Shown piece after piece: positions 15,008-22,962 of a stretch of DNA of 28,275 bases. The notes beneath the pieces were generated by a model. That model was not told the origin of the DNA. It saw nothing but the letters and a program-made list of their open reading frames with translations, and made no database searches. Within the stretch, counting starts at the first letter, position 1; each line of letters begins with the position of its first letter. The stretch lies in assembly GCA_026415015.1 (NCBI GenBank), contig JAOAHW010000230.1:1-28275 (forward strand), written 5' to 3'. This stretch comes from Syntrophorhabdaceae bacterium (GTDB lineage Bacteria; Desulfobacterota; Syntrophorhabdia; Syntrophorhabdales; Syntrophorhabdaceae). The translations under genes were made by a program, and so were the position numbers.

Positions 15008-17059
15008 ATGATTAGGGGCATGACACCTGATCTGAAAGATAAACAGTTCATATCTACAAGACTAAAAAAGACTATCAGTGTAATCTTAAGTTTCGCAATA
15101 ATATCTGGTCTATATCTTACAAGCCTCTATAGCTATACGCTTTTCCATAGCCTTGCAGAGGTATTCTCCATTGTTATTGCCTGCTGTATATTTATAGTTG
15201 CATGGAATACAAGACACCTTATAAATAATAACTATCTTCTATTTTTAGGTATAGCATATCTATTCATAGGCATCATTGATTTTATCCATACCCTCGCCTA
15301 TAAAGGTATGGGTGTTTTTATAGGTTTCAGTGCCAACCTGCCCACGCAGTTATGGATTGCCGCCAGATACATGGAGGCCATATCCTTAATTGTTGCCCCT
15401 TTGTTTTTCAAGAAGAGACTTAATGTCTATATAACCTTTATTGTCTATCTCCTTATCACATCATCAATTTTTTTCTCCATCTTCTATCTGAAAATTTTTC
15501 CCGATTGCTTTATAGAAGGAAAGGGGCTTACCCTGTTTAAGATTATAAGCGAGTATATCATATCCTCCATACTCATAGGGTCTTTAGCTCTTCTATACAT
15601 GTTCAGGGAGAGGTTTGAAAAGAACATATTAAATCTTATTATGGCATCTATTGTTGTAACAATTGGTTCTGAGTTGGCATTTACATTCTATATCAGCGTA
15701 TACGGGCTATCAAATTTTGTAGGGCATATCTTTAAGATAATATCCTTTTATCTCATATACATGGCCATCTTGCAGACAGGACTTGTAGACCCTTACAGTC
15801 TTCTATTAAAGGACCTGAAAGATGAGGAATCACTCCTTAAGGAGGCCCAGGCCATAGCCCATATAGGACACTGGGTCTTGGATGTTAAGTCCGGTAGACC
15901 TAAATGGTCTGAAGAGATATTCCGTATCTTTGGCCTTGACCCAAAAGGCAAAGAACCAACCCTTGAGGAACATCGAAAGATAATCCACCCTGAGGACTGG
16001 GAGTTTTTTATCAAGACCATAGAGGGTTCTATAAGGAATGGTACCCCCTTTGAGATGGAGTTTAGAATCCTCTTGCCTGATGAAACAGTAAGGTGGTTGA
16101 ACGCTAGAGGGGATGTAAAAAAGGATAAAAAAGGTGATTTAATACTCTTTGGGACAGCCCAGGATATAACAGAACGCAAGAAAGCTGAGGAGATAATAAG
16201 AGATGAGAGAAAGAGGTTTGCAACTCTTATAGATAATGCACCCTTTGGTCTTATGATGGTGAGCCCTGAAGGTATACCCCTATATGTGAACCCAAAATTT
16301 ACAGAACTATTCGGATACAGCCTTCAAGATATGCCAGATGGAAAGACATTTTTTGAAAAAGCATACCCTGAAAAGGAATATAGGAAACAAGTAATAGAGG
16401 CATGGAAAAAGGATATAGAGGATTCAAAGGTAGGCCAAAAAAGACCCAGGATATTCACCCTCACTGCAAAAAACGGTATTGAGAAGGTTGTCCATTTTAT
16501 TCCTGTCCAGCTTGCCACAGGCGAGCACATAATAAGCTGTGAGGATATCACAGAGCAGAGGCGCCTTGAAGAACACCTCAAAAGCATGTCCATCACCGAT
16601 GAATTAACAGGCCTTTATAACAGGCGAGGCTTTATCACCCTATCAGAGCAACAACTAAAGATAGCAGACATGACAAAAAAGGGCATACTTCTTTTCTTTA
16701 TTGATATGGATAAGATGAAGCAGATAAATGATACATTGGGTCATAAGATAGGTGATATAGCCCTTGTTGAGACTGCCGCCCTCCTAAAAGAGGTATTTCG
16801 GGAGTCAGATATAATCGCCAGGATAGGGGGCGATGAATTCGCAGCCCTTGCCTTAGATGCAACAATAGCGACGAGGGATGTCCTTTTAAGACGACTTGAC
16901 AATACTCTTTACAGATACAATAAAAAACAAGGAAGACTATATGAGATATCTCTAAGCGTAGGGGTTGCCTATTATGACCCGTCTGAACCTCTAACCCTTG
17001 ATGAACTCATGTCTTTGGCAGACACTATGATGTATGAAGAAAAGAGAAAGAAGGCATAG
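15008..17059 (+). CDS. membrane-bound diguanylate cyclase: MASE3-PAS-PAS-GGDEF
   Basis: A 683-residue signalling protein expected to make cyclic di-GMP in response to a membrane or PAS-sensed cue. The N-terminal part (about 20-260) has seven or more hydrophobic segments and matches the MASE3 sensor (LYSYTLFHSLAEVFSIVIA, FIGIIDFIHTLAYKGM). Two PAS folds follow (about 285-395 and 400-515), each ending in a PAC-like stretch (AQDITERKKAEE; CEDITEQRRLEEH). The cyclase domain starts with DELTGLYNRRGF and has the intact active site GGDEF at 607-611. An RESD inhibitory I-site lies five residues before it, so product inhibition is likely. There is no EAL domain. An in-frame ATG four codons later is an alternative start. 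Confidence 0.92.
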   Translation: MIRGMTPDLKDKQFISTRLKKTISVILSFAIISGLYLTSLYSYTLFHSLAEVFSIVIACCIFIVAWNTRHLINNNYLLFLGIAYLFIGIIDFIHTLAYKGMGVFIGFSANLPTQLWIAARYMEAISLIVAPLFFKKRLNVYITFIVYLLITSSIFFSIFYLKIFPDCFIEGKGLTLFKIISEYIISSILIGSLALLYMFRERFEKNILNLIMASIVVTIGSELAFTFYISVYGLSNFVGHIFKIISFYLIYMAILQTGLVDPYSLLLKDLKDEESLLKEAQAIAHIGHWVLDVKSGRPKWSEEIFRIFGLDPKGKEPTLEEHRKIIHPEDWEFFIKTIEGSIRNGTPFEMEFRILLPDETVRWLNARGDVKKDKKGDLILFGTAQDITERKKAEEIIRDERKRFATLIDNAPFGLMMVSPEGIPLYVNPKFTELFGYSLQDMPDGKTFFEKAYPEKEYRKQVIEAWKKDIEDSKVGQKRPRIFTLTAKNGIEKVVHFIPVQLATGEHIISCEDITEQRRLEEHLKSMSITDELTGLYNRRGFITLSEQQLKIADMTKKGILLFFIDMDKMKQINDTLGHKIGDIALVETAALLKEVFRESDIIARIGGDEFAALALDATIATRDVLLRRLDNTLYRYNKKQGRLYEISLSVGVAYYDPSEPLTLDELMSLADTMMYEEKRKKA

Positions 17060-17066
17060 ATAAACC

Positions 17067-17096
17067 TTGACACAGAGATAGGCCTTTCTGTATATT
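17067..17096 (+). promoter_or_regulatory. sigma70-like promoter of the modABC operon
   Basis: A perfect TTGACA (17067-17072) is followed after 18 bp by TATATT (17091-17096). The predicted start of transcription, near 17103, falls inside the palindrome at 17100-17125. The modA ATG lies at 17145 behind an AGAGGTGA ribosome site, so this transcript has a normal leader. Confidence 0.6.
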
Positions 17097-17099
17097 AAA

Positions 17100-17125
17100 T
17101 CGTTATTACCTTGTGAATATAACGA
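17100..17125 (+). promoter_or_regulatory. ModE-like operator overlapping the modA transcription start
   Basis: TCGTTAT (17100-17106) and ATAACGA (17119-17125) are perfect 7-bp inverted arms spaced by 12 bp. The CGTTAT/ATAACG halves resemble the half-sites bound by the molybdate-responsive repressor ModE in enterobacteria. Its place just downstream of the -10 element fits repression when molybdate or tungstate is plentiful. No modE gene is in this window. Confidence 0.55.
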
Positions 17126-17144
17126 AAACATTAGAGGTGACTTA

Positions 17145-17990
17145 ATGTTTTATCTAAGATGGATTATATGTGTCTTGATGATCATGTTATCCATTACCCC
17201 TGCCTTTTGTAATGAACTCATTATTTTCGCTGGTGCTGCAGGCAAGCCCCCTACAGAAGAGGCAGCTAAGGTATTTGAAAGAACAACAGGAATAAAGGTG
17301 AGTCTTATATTTGGTGGCTCAGGGTTTGTTTTGTCCCAGATGGCACTCACAAAAAAAGGAGATTTATACTTCCCTGGTTCATCTGATTATATGGAGATTG
17401 CAAAGAAAAAGGGGCTTGTCTTATCAGATACAGAGCAATATGTTGTATATCTTGTCCCTGCTATAAATGTTCAAAAAGGTAATCCAAAACAAATAAAGAC
17501 CCTTAAAGACCTTACAAGACCTGGTCTTAAGGTGGCCATAGCAAACCCTGAGGGAGTGTGTGTTGGGGTTTATGCTGTTGAAATAATTGAAAAGAATCTT
17601 AACATGCAGGAAAAGACGGCACTTAAAAATAACATTATGAATTATACAGAGAGCTGTGAAAAGACAGCAACAGCAATATCTCTAAAGGCTGTTGATGCAG
17701 TGATAGGCTGGGGCGTATTCCAGTATTGGGACCCCCAGAGGATTGAGACAATACCTTTGAAAAAAGAGGAGATAGTCAGGATAGGATATATCCCCATTGC
17801 CATATCAAAATTTACCTCTGACAGGCAAAGGGCACAAAAATTCATAGACTTTATACTTTCCGATGAAGGCAGGGCAATATTTAAAAAATATAAATACTTT
17901 ATGAGCCCCCAGGAGGCTTCATCATGGATAGGAGAGAAAAAACCTGTAGGAGGGGAATACATAGTGCCAAGGTTATGGATTAAGAGATGA
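17145..17990 (+). CDS. modA: periplasmic molybdate/tungstate-binding protein (ModA type)
   Basis: Extracytoplasmic receptor of an oxyanion ABC importer, 281 residues. A signal peptide is likely cleaved after PAFC (about residue 22). The mature start LIIFAGAAGKPPTEEAAKVFE, followed by VSLIFGGSGFVLSQM, and the later GWGVFQYWDPQRIETIPL and FTSDRQRAQKFIDFILSDEGRAIFKKYKY are typical of ModA/WtpA proteins. Which of molybdate and tungstate it prefers cannot be told from sequence alone. It heads a modA-modB-modC operon behind a ModE-like site. Such uptake fits an anaerobe using molybdo- or tungsto-enzymes. Confidence 0.9.
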   Translation: MFYLRWIICVLMIMLSITPAFCNELIIFAGAAGKPPTEEAAKVFERTTGIKVSLIFGGSGFVLSQMALTKKGDLYFPGSSDYMEIAKKKGLVLSDTEQYVVYLVPAINVQKGNPKQIKTLKDLTRPGLKVAIANPEGVCVGVYAVEIIEKNLNMQEKTALKNNIMNYTESCEKTATAISLKAVDAVIGWGVFQYWDPQRIETIPLKKEEIVRIGYIPIAISKFTSDRQRAQKFIDFILSDEGRAIFKKYKYFMSPQEASSWIGEKKPVGGEYIVPRLWIKR

Positions 17991-18001
17991 GGTAATAAGA
18001 C

Positions 18002-18784
18002 ATGAGCTTTAAGAGACTCACAATTTTATTGAGTTATTCTGTATTTATCATATACAGTGGTCTTATACTTTCGCTTTTTTATTTCTATAATGGAAGGCTT
18101 TTCTTAGATGTGCTGGTATCAGAGAGGACTTTATTTTCAATACGTTTAAGCCTTTTTGCAGCCACAGTGGCAACCCTTATGTCTGTGTGCATTGCAATAC
18201 CCTCTGCCTATGCATTGTCTCGATTTAGATTTTTAGGGAGAGAATTTATAGACACCATCCTGGAACTACCCATGATAATCTCGCCTGTTGCCCTTGGAGC
18301 GGTTTTATTAATTTTTTTTAACACCCCTTTAGGTACATTTATTCAAGAAAGGGCTGTCCAGTTTGTATTTACTGTTTGCGGCATATTCCTTGCTCAATTT
18401 ATAACAACCCTTGGGATTGCCATAAGGCTTATCAAGGCAGCTATGGATGAGATACCTTATCGATACGAGGAGGCAGCAAAGACCCTTGGTGCATCACCAT
18501 TAAAGGCATTTTTTACTGTTACATTGCCACTTAGTAAAAATGGGATTGTTGCAGCATCAATCCTGACATGGGCAAAGGCATTGGGTGAATTTGGTGCTAC
18601 CATTACAGTGGCAGGTTCTATGGCCATGAAAACAGAAACCATACCAGTTGCAATATTCATGCGTCTTGCAAACGCAGATATAGAGGGAACAGTTGTGCTT
18701 GTCTTGATTTTGATCTCTATAGGGTTTGGCATCCTTTACGGTGTAAGGTTGCTGACAAAAAAATCAACGATTTTTACAGGGTAG
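18002..18784 (+). CDS. modB: molybdate/tungstate ABC transporter permease (ModB type)
   Basis: Inner-membrane permease, 260 residues with about six hydrophobic segments, in keeping with ModB/CysT-like permeases. The cytoplasmic EAA loop that contacts the ATPase is present as EEAAKTLGASPLKAFFTVTLP. LARFGATITVAGS-like residues appear as LGEFGATITVAGSM, a conserved block of ModB proteins. It starts 11 bp after the modA stop; TGAGGT overlapping that stop acts as the ribosome site. It should form a homodimer with two ModC subunits. Confidence 0.9.
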   Translation: MSFKRLTILLSYSVFIIYSGLILSLFYFYNGRLFLDVLVSERTLFSIRLSLFAATVATLMSVCIAIPSAYALSRFRFLGREFIDTILELPMIISPVALGAVLLIFFNTPLGTFIQERAVQFVFTVCGIFLAQFITTLGIAIRLIKAAMDEIPYRYEEAAKTLGASPLKAFFTVTLPLSKNGIVAASILTWAKALGEFGATITVAGSMAMKTETIPVAIFMRLANADIEGTVVLVLILISIGFGILYGVRLLTKKSTIFTG

Positions 18785-18810
18785 ATATAAATTATTTAGT
18801 CGGTTTTTAT

Positions 18811-19857
18811 ATGCCTCTTATTGAAATAAAAAACATCCAAAAGTTCCTGCTAAAAGGTATTGATTTGACCATCCATGACAAAGAACTCCTTGCCCTTGTA
18901 GGCCCAAACGGCTCAGGCAAGACCACCTTGCTTAATATTATATCTGGGCTTACTGATTACAGTGGAGAGGTGTTGTTCGATGGCATAAATGTAAATGGTA
19001 TCCCAACTCACAAAAGAGGGGTAGGCTATCTTCTACAAGACCTGGCTCTCTTCCCACATCTCGATGTGGCGTCGAATATTGCATATGGACTAAAGGTTCG
19101 TGGATACCCAAATGATACAATAAAAAAGAGAGTAGATGAATTATTAGATGCACTACACATTGCAAGATTAAAAGATAAATATCCCCAGGGCTTAAGCGGT
19201 GGAGAAAAACAGCGGGTTGCTATAGCCAGGGCAATAGCACCTTTTCAAAAGATACTACTCCTCGATGAACCTACCTCAAGCCTTGATGCCCAGACAGCAA
19301 AGTATTTCAGGATAGAACTGAAAAATCTGTTGAAGAGATTTGAGATAACAGCAGTAATCGTCATGCATGACCTCTTAGGTGCCGAGGAGATTGCAGACAG
19401 GATCGCCATCCTCCATAGAGGCAAGATAGAACAGGTGTCCAATCCAGAGGACATACTATTCCATCCCAGTTCAGATAGGGTATCAGAGTTTATTGGGATG
19501 CCCAATATTATCCATTGTGATAGCTGCAGGGTCCTATCAACAGGGCTCATAGAGGTCACTTCAGGCGACCTCGCCATTGTCCTTCCCTATGAAGGGACAA
19601 ATATCAGTAAGATTGCCATTTCTCCCCATGACATCTATATATCTGATACAGAACCCCCTGGCCCTGCCTTGAATAGATTTAAGGGGGTTGTAACAGAGAT
19701 AATACCCCTGAGGTCTATGGTGAGGGTAAAGGTCAATGTAAGAGGAAGAGACCTCCTTACAGAACTATCAGGGGAGATGTTTGACGAGATGAACTTATCT
19801 GTGGGCATGGAGGTCTTTATAATTATTAAGCTCAGAAGGCTAAGATATGCAGAATAG
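18811..19857 (+). CDS. modC: molybdate/tungstate ABC transporter ATPase (ModC type) with TOBE domain
   Basis: A 348-residue ATPase of the oxyanion/sulfate/spermidine importer class. Walker A GPNGSGKT (31-38), Q-loop YLLQDLALFPHL, signature LSGGEKQRVAIARA (from 128), Walker B ILLLDEPTSSLD and the switch histidine in VMHDL are all intact. The C-terminal ~110 residues (from about 240) form a regulatory TOBE-like domain (ISPHDIYIS, FKGVVTEIIPLRSMVRVKVNV). In ModC relatives this domain can bind the oxyanion and inhibit transport. It follows modB by 26 bp. No strong Shine-Dalgarno precedes the ATG, so coupling to modB is likely. Confidence 0.9.
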   Translation: MPLIEIKNIQKFLLKGIDLTIHDKELLALVGPNGSGKTTLLNIISGLTDYSGEVLFDGINVNGIPTHKRGVGYLLQDLALFPHLDVASNIAYGLKVRGYPNDTIKKRVDELLDALHIARLKDKYPQGLSGGEKQRVAIARAIAPFQKILLLDEPTSSLDAQTAKYFRIELKNLLKRFEITAVIVMHDLLGAEEIADRIAILHRGKIEQVSNPEDILFHPSSDRVSEFIGMPNIIHCDSCRVLSTGLIEVTSGDLAIVLPYEGTNISKIAISPHDIYISDTEPPGPALNRFKGVVTEIIPLRSMVRVKVNVRGRDLLTELSGEMFDEMNLSVGMEVFIIIKLRRLRYAE

Positions 19858-19911
19858 AGGTTTATCCAAATCCATTTGATTTTAGTTTACTGTCTATGTT
19901 TTGAAAAATCA

Positions 19912-19940
19912 TTGACACAAAAGATGCAGGAATGTATTAT
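19912..19940 (+). promoter_or_regulatory. strong sigma70-like promoter of the selenocytochrome-rhodanese operon
   Basis: A perfect TTGACA (19912-19917), a 17-bp spacer and TATTAT (19935-19940) make one of the best promoters in the window. The ATG at 19950 begins 9 nt after the -10, so the mRNA would have an extremely short leader or none. No convincing Shine-Dalgarno is present. Confidence 0.6.
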
Positions 19941-19949
19941 TGAGAAAAG

Positions 19950-21200
19950 ATGTATGCTATATGGTTAAGCTATAGTGCAAAATTTTTTATTCTTCTCATA
20001 GGGATAATGGTTATTTTTCCAGGTGATGCCCTCTCCCAGCAAATAGAGACCTGCGTAGGCTGTCATACAAGCGATAAGACCCTCAAGATGCTCTATAAGC
20101 CAGTGAAGATTGAATCTGCTGAGGCTGAGGGCTGAGCAGGGGCACCTCCGTCGGTTCCGGCGGAACTCATGTATAGGGCATTTCTGGTGGACAAAGATAT
20201 AATAAAAAAGGATATACATTTTTCTGAAGGGTGCACCTCATGCCATAAAGGTAATCCAAAGGCATGGGACAGGAAAATAGCCCACAAAGGTTTGATCTCA
20301 AGACCTTCAAAGGACCTGTTGACATGCGAATCGTGTCATGGTGATGTGGTAAAAAAATTTAGAAACTCCATGCATTTCACAACGGCTGGATTGAGGGAAG
20401 GAGTTAAAGGCAGGTTCTCGGAACAGGAACTAAAGGTCTTTGATAGTAAGGTATTTGAGGCATCTTGTAGAAGCTGTCATGCATCATGTGGTGACTGTCA
20501 TGTAAGTGCACCAGTCATTGGTGGCGTAAAATCAGGGCTTATAAAGGGTCACAGATTTGTAAAAAGAGATGAAGGGAAGACATGCGCATTATGTCATGGA
20601 GGAAGGGTTTATCCAGAATTTACTGGTGAATACGGCGGCACTGCTGATATACACTATCAGAAAGGTATGGTATGTGTGGACTGTCATAAGAAGGGTGAGC
20701 TTCACGGCGATGGTGTAGCATATAAATCCATGAAAGAGATAAAAGACAGACCTAAATGCATCAACTGTCACAAGATAGGGGAGAAAGACTCAGAAAAGGC
20801 CATGGAGGCACATATGATTCATAAGGACAGGTTGAGCTGTTATGCCTGTCATTCCAGTAGCCCCTATAGAAACTGCTATAACTGCCATCTGGGAAAGGGT
20901 GCAGAATCAAAACCAAACTTTTTCCTAGGTATAAACCCAAGGGACAAAAAGACATTTACCACCTTAAGGCTTGTACCTACTGTGAGGAATACATTTAAAT
21001 CTGCAGGCATTAACATGGAAAACTTTGACAAGTTACCCAATTATTGGGATACAGCACCTCACAATATAAGAAAGCGCACAGACAGGACACGCTCCTGTGA
21101 TGTATGTCATAAAGAAAGGAGGGATTATCTTACTTCTGATAAACTTATAAAAGATGGGTCTAAGGCAAATCTGAATTTAATTATTAAAGAAAAAAAATAA
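19950..21200 (+). CDS. selenocysteine-containing 11-haem periplasmic c-type cytochrome (ExtKL-like), UGA read-through at 20133
   Basis: Read with the in-frame TGA at 20133-20135 as selenocysteine, this is one 416-residue protein. It has a signal peptide cleaved near ALS (residue 29). Eleven CxxCH haem sites start at residues 35, 95, 126, 173, 180, 212, 242, 270, 297, 309 and 383. Sec62 lies between haems 1 and 2 in the small-residue segment EG-U-AGAPPSVPAEL. Without read-through, the signal peptide plus one haem would be a 61-residue fragment, and the ten-haem remainder (from the ATG at 20169) would lack an export signal, although haem c is attached in the periplasm. A bSECIS-like hairpin sits right after the UGA. 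A rhodanese gene follows by 9 bp. I recall ExtKL/ExtH pairs in Geobacter metal- and selenite-reduction clusters; this homology was not checked. Confidence 0.85.
20133..20169 (+). promoter_or_regulatory. bSECIS-like selenocysteine insertion hairpin
   Basis: The upper stem TCCGTC (20147-20152) pairs with GGCGGA (20159-20164), five Watson-Crick pairs plus one U-G, around the hexaloop GGTTCC (20153-20158). The loop starts 17 nt after the UGA, close to the 18 nt I count in E. coli fdhF, and like it contains GGU. A lower stem can form between TGAG (20133-20136, including the UGA) and CTCA (20166-20169). The element is much richer in G+C than its surroundings and uses CCG, TCG and GCG codons, as expected when RNA structure constrains coding. 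Confidence 0.8.
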
Positions 21201-21209
21201 GGAGGCCTC

Positions 21210-22106
21210 ATGAAGGGTTTGAAGACAATCAAATATGCATTTGTCTTGGGTATTATCTTTGTTCTTTCATCTGTATCTGCTGTAATGTGTGCAGAACCAG
21301 TAGTATCAACAGATTGGCTTGAAAAAAACCTCACAAATCCAAATGTTGTCATAGTTGATGTGAGGAAGGTGGAGGAATATAAAGCAGGTAATATACCTGG
21401 TTCTGTCAATATCTTCTATGGTTCTTGGGCTATTACAAAAGGTGGCATGAGAAATGAACTGCCTGCAACAGACGATCTCTTTGATATCATAGGGTCTGCA
21501 GGGATAACACCTGATACCCATGTGATTGTAGTGGGCAAGGTTGATACACCCCCTGACAAATTTGATATGACAAGGGTGGTATGGACATTAAAATATGCAG
21601 GGGTCAAAAATGTATCTATGCTCGATGGTGGATATAACAAGTGGGTGGCAGATAAAAAGACAATATCCACAGAGACAGCAAAACCAAAGGCAAAGTCTTA
21701 TAAGGGTGAGATAAATAAAAACCTTTTTGTTGATAAAAACTATGTAATGTCAAAACTGGGCAGTGCAATCCTTGTAGATGTAAGAGAGCCTGATTTCTTT
21801 CAGGGTAAAAAGAAACTGGATTTTGTAGCCAAGGCAGGGCGTATAAAGGGTGCGGTAAATCTGCCTAATTCCCTTGCCTTTAATAAGGATTCCACATTTA
21901 AGTCAAGAGATGAACTTGAAAAGGCAGCAGCTCAAATAATTGGAACAGACAAATCAAAAGAGATCATAACATACTGTGATACAGGAAAGACATGTACTGC
22001 CTGGGCCATCATCCTTGCGGACATGCTTGGTTATAAAGATGTAAAGATATATGATGGTTCAACAGAGGAATGGACAAAAGACCCGGATGCACCTTTTGAA
22101 CAGTAA
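21210..22106 (+). CDS. periplasmic two-domain rhodanese (thiosulfate sulfurtransferase-like, ExtH-like)
   Basis: A 298-residue exported sulfurtransferase. The signal peptide is probably cleaved after VMCA (residue 28); the residues before Cys27 do not fit a lipobox. Two rhodanese domains follow. The first, inactive one (about 33-150) contains VVIVDVRKVEEYKAGNIPGS and MLDGGYNKW. The second (about 172-295) contains ILVDVREPDFFQG, RIKGAVNLPN and the active loop YCDTGKT with catalytic Cys256. The loop form CDTGKTC carries a second cysteine (Cys262). It moves sulfane sulfur, or possibly selenium, between thiols; the true acceptor is unknown. GGAGG lies 6 nt before the ATG, the best ribosome site in the window, and the gene is 9 bp behind the selenocytochrome. 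Confidence 0.88.
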   Translation: MKGLKTIKYAFVLGIIFVLSSVSAVMCAEPVVSTDWLEKNLTNPNVVIVDVRKVEEYKAGNIPGSVNIFYGSWAITKGGMRNELPATDDLFDIIGSAGITPDTHVIVVGKVDTPPDKFDMTRVVWTLKYAGVKNVSMLDGGYNKWVADKKTISTETAKPKAKSYKGEINKNLFVDKNYVMSKLGSAILVDVREPDFFQGKKKLDFVAKAGRIKGAVNLPNSLAFNKDSTFKSRDELEKAAAQIIGTDKSKEIITYCDTGKTCTAWAIILADMLGYKDVKIYDGSTEEWTKDPDAPFEQ

Positions 22107-22113
22107 TACTTAT

Positions 22114-22156
22114 GAGACCTTTGCATGTTCTTGCAAAGGTCTCTATATCATTTTTT
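22114..22156 (+). terminator. intrinsic terminator after the rhodanese gene
   Basis: A perfect 12-bp stem, GAGACCTTTGCA (22114-22125) with TGCAAAGGTCTC (22132-22143), closes on a 6-nt loop. It is followed by TATATCA and then six T (22151-22156). The T tract is offset by 7 nt, so efficiency may be moderate. It separates the operon from the convergent pdxJ gene and could also act as a hairpin on that side. Confidence 0.7.
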
Positions 22157-22225
22157 AATCCCCTACATTTTACTAATAATCCATCCATGCTATAAACAAC
22201 CAAATTATTAAATTATGAATGGACC

Positions 22226-22939
22226 TCACTTTATCAGTTCAAGCATATCCCTTATGGCCCTGTCAAGCCCTACAAAGACTGCCCTTGCTATAATAGAGTG
22301 ACCAATGCTCAATTCATCTATCTCTGGTATTGATGCAATTGGTTTCACATTATGATAATGGAGGCCATGACCTGCATTTACCCCAAGACCCAGTTCCTTA
22401 CCTTTTTTTGCTGCCTCTAAAATCTTTTTATACTCCTGTGTTCTTGCTTTCTCCTGTAATGCATCACTATAACTACCTGTATGTATCTCTATCATATCAG
22501 CGCCTATCTTTTTTGCAGCCATAACCTGCCTCTCTTCAGGGTCAATAAAAAGGCTTACCTTTATGCCCTTTTCTCCCACCTGTTCTACCACCTTTTTCAA
22601 TCTTCTTGAAAGAGAGACTGCATCAAGGCCCCCTTCTGTTGTAAGCTCCTCACGCTTTTCAGGGACAAGGGTTATCATATCAGGGACAACTTCCTTTGCA
22701 ATCTTTACCATCTCATCTGTGGCTGCCATCTCGAGGTTTAGTTTTGTCCTCACCACCTCCCTAAGTATCCTCAAGTCCCTGTCTTTTATATGTCGTCTAT
22801 CTTCTCTTAAGTGGATGATAATACCTGATGCCCCTGCCATCTCTGCTATGCCTGCTGCATAAACAGGGTCAGGGAAGTATGTACCCCTTGCCTGTCTTAT
22901 TGTTGCCACATGATCGATATTTACCATTAACTCTGGCAT
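22226..22939 (-). CDS. pdxJ: pyridoxine 5'-phosphate synthase PdxJ
   Basis: Condenses 1-deoxyxylulose 5-phosphate with 3-amino-2-oxopropyl phosphate in DXP-dependent vitamin B6 synthesis. The 237 residues cover the full TIM barrel: VNIDHVATIRQARGT at the N-terminus, IIIHLREDRRHI, LNLEMAATDEM with the catalytic glutamate, LVPEKREELTTEGGLD, and GLGVNAGHGLHYHNV near the C-terminus. It is the last gene of the ftsH cluster, 23 bp after cdaR. Start is an ATG at 22939 with a GGGAGG ribosome site upstream. Confidence 0.96.
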   Translation of the reverse strand: MPELMVNIDHVATIRQARGTYFPDPVYAAGIAEMAGASGIIIHLREDRRHIKDRDLRILREVVRTKLNLEMAATDEMVKIAKEVVPDMITLVPEKREELTTEGGLDAVSLSRRLKKVVEQVGEKGIKVSLFIDPEERQVMAAKKIGADMIEIHTGSYSDALQEKARTQEYKKILEAAKKGKELGLGVNAGHGLHYHNVKPIASIPEIDELSIGHSIIARAVFVGLDRAIRDMLELIK

Positions 22940-22962
22940 ATTATATCCTCCCTGATTTTAAA

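Noticed and set aside
19950..20168. Reading the cytochrome locus as two genes: a 61-residue one-haem peptide and a separate ten-haem protein starting at 20169.
   Set aside because: The frame is continuous across the TGA, the second part would have no signal peptide, and a SECIS-like hairpin follows the TGA. GGCGGA before 20169 could mimic a ribosome site, so this is not fully excluded.
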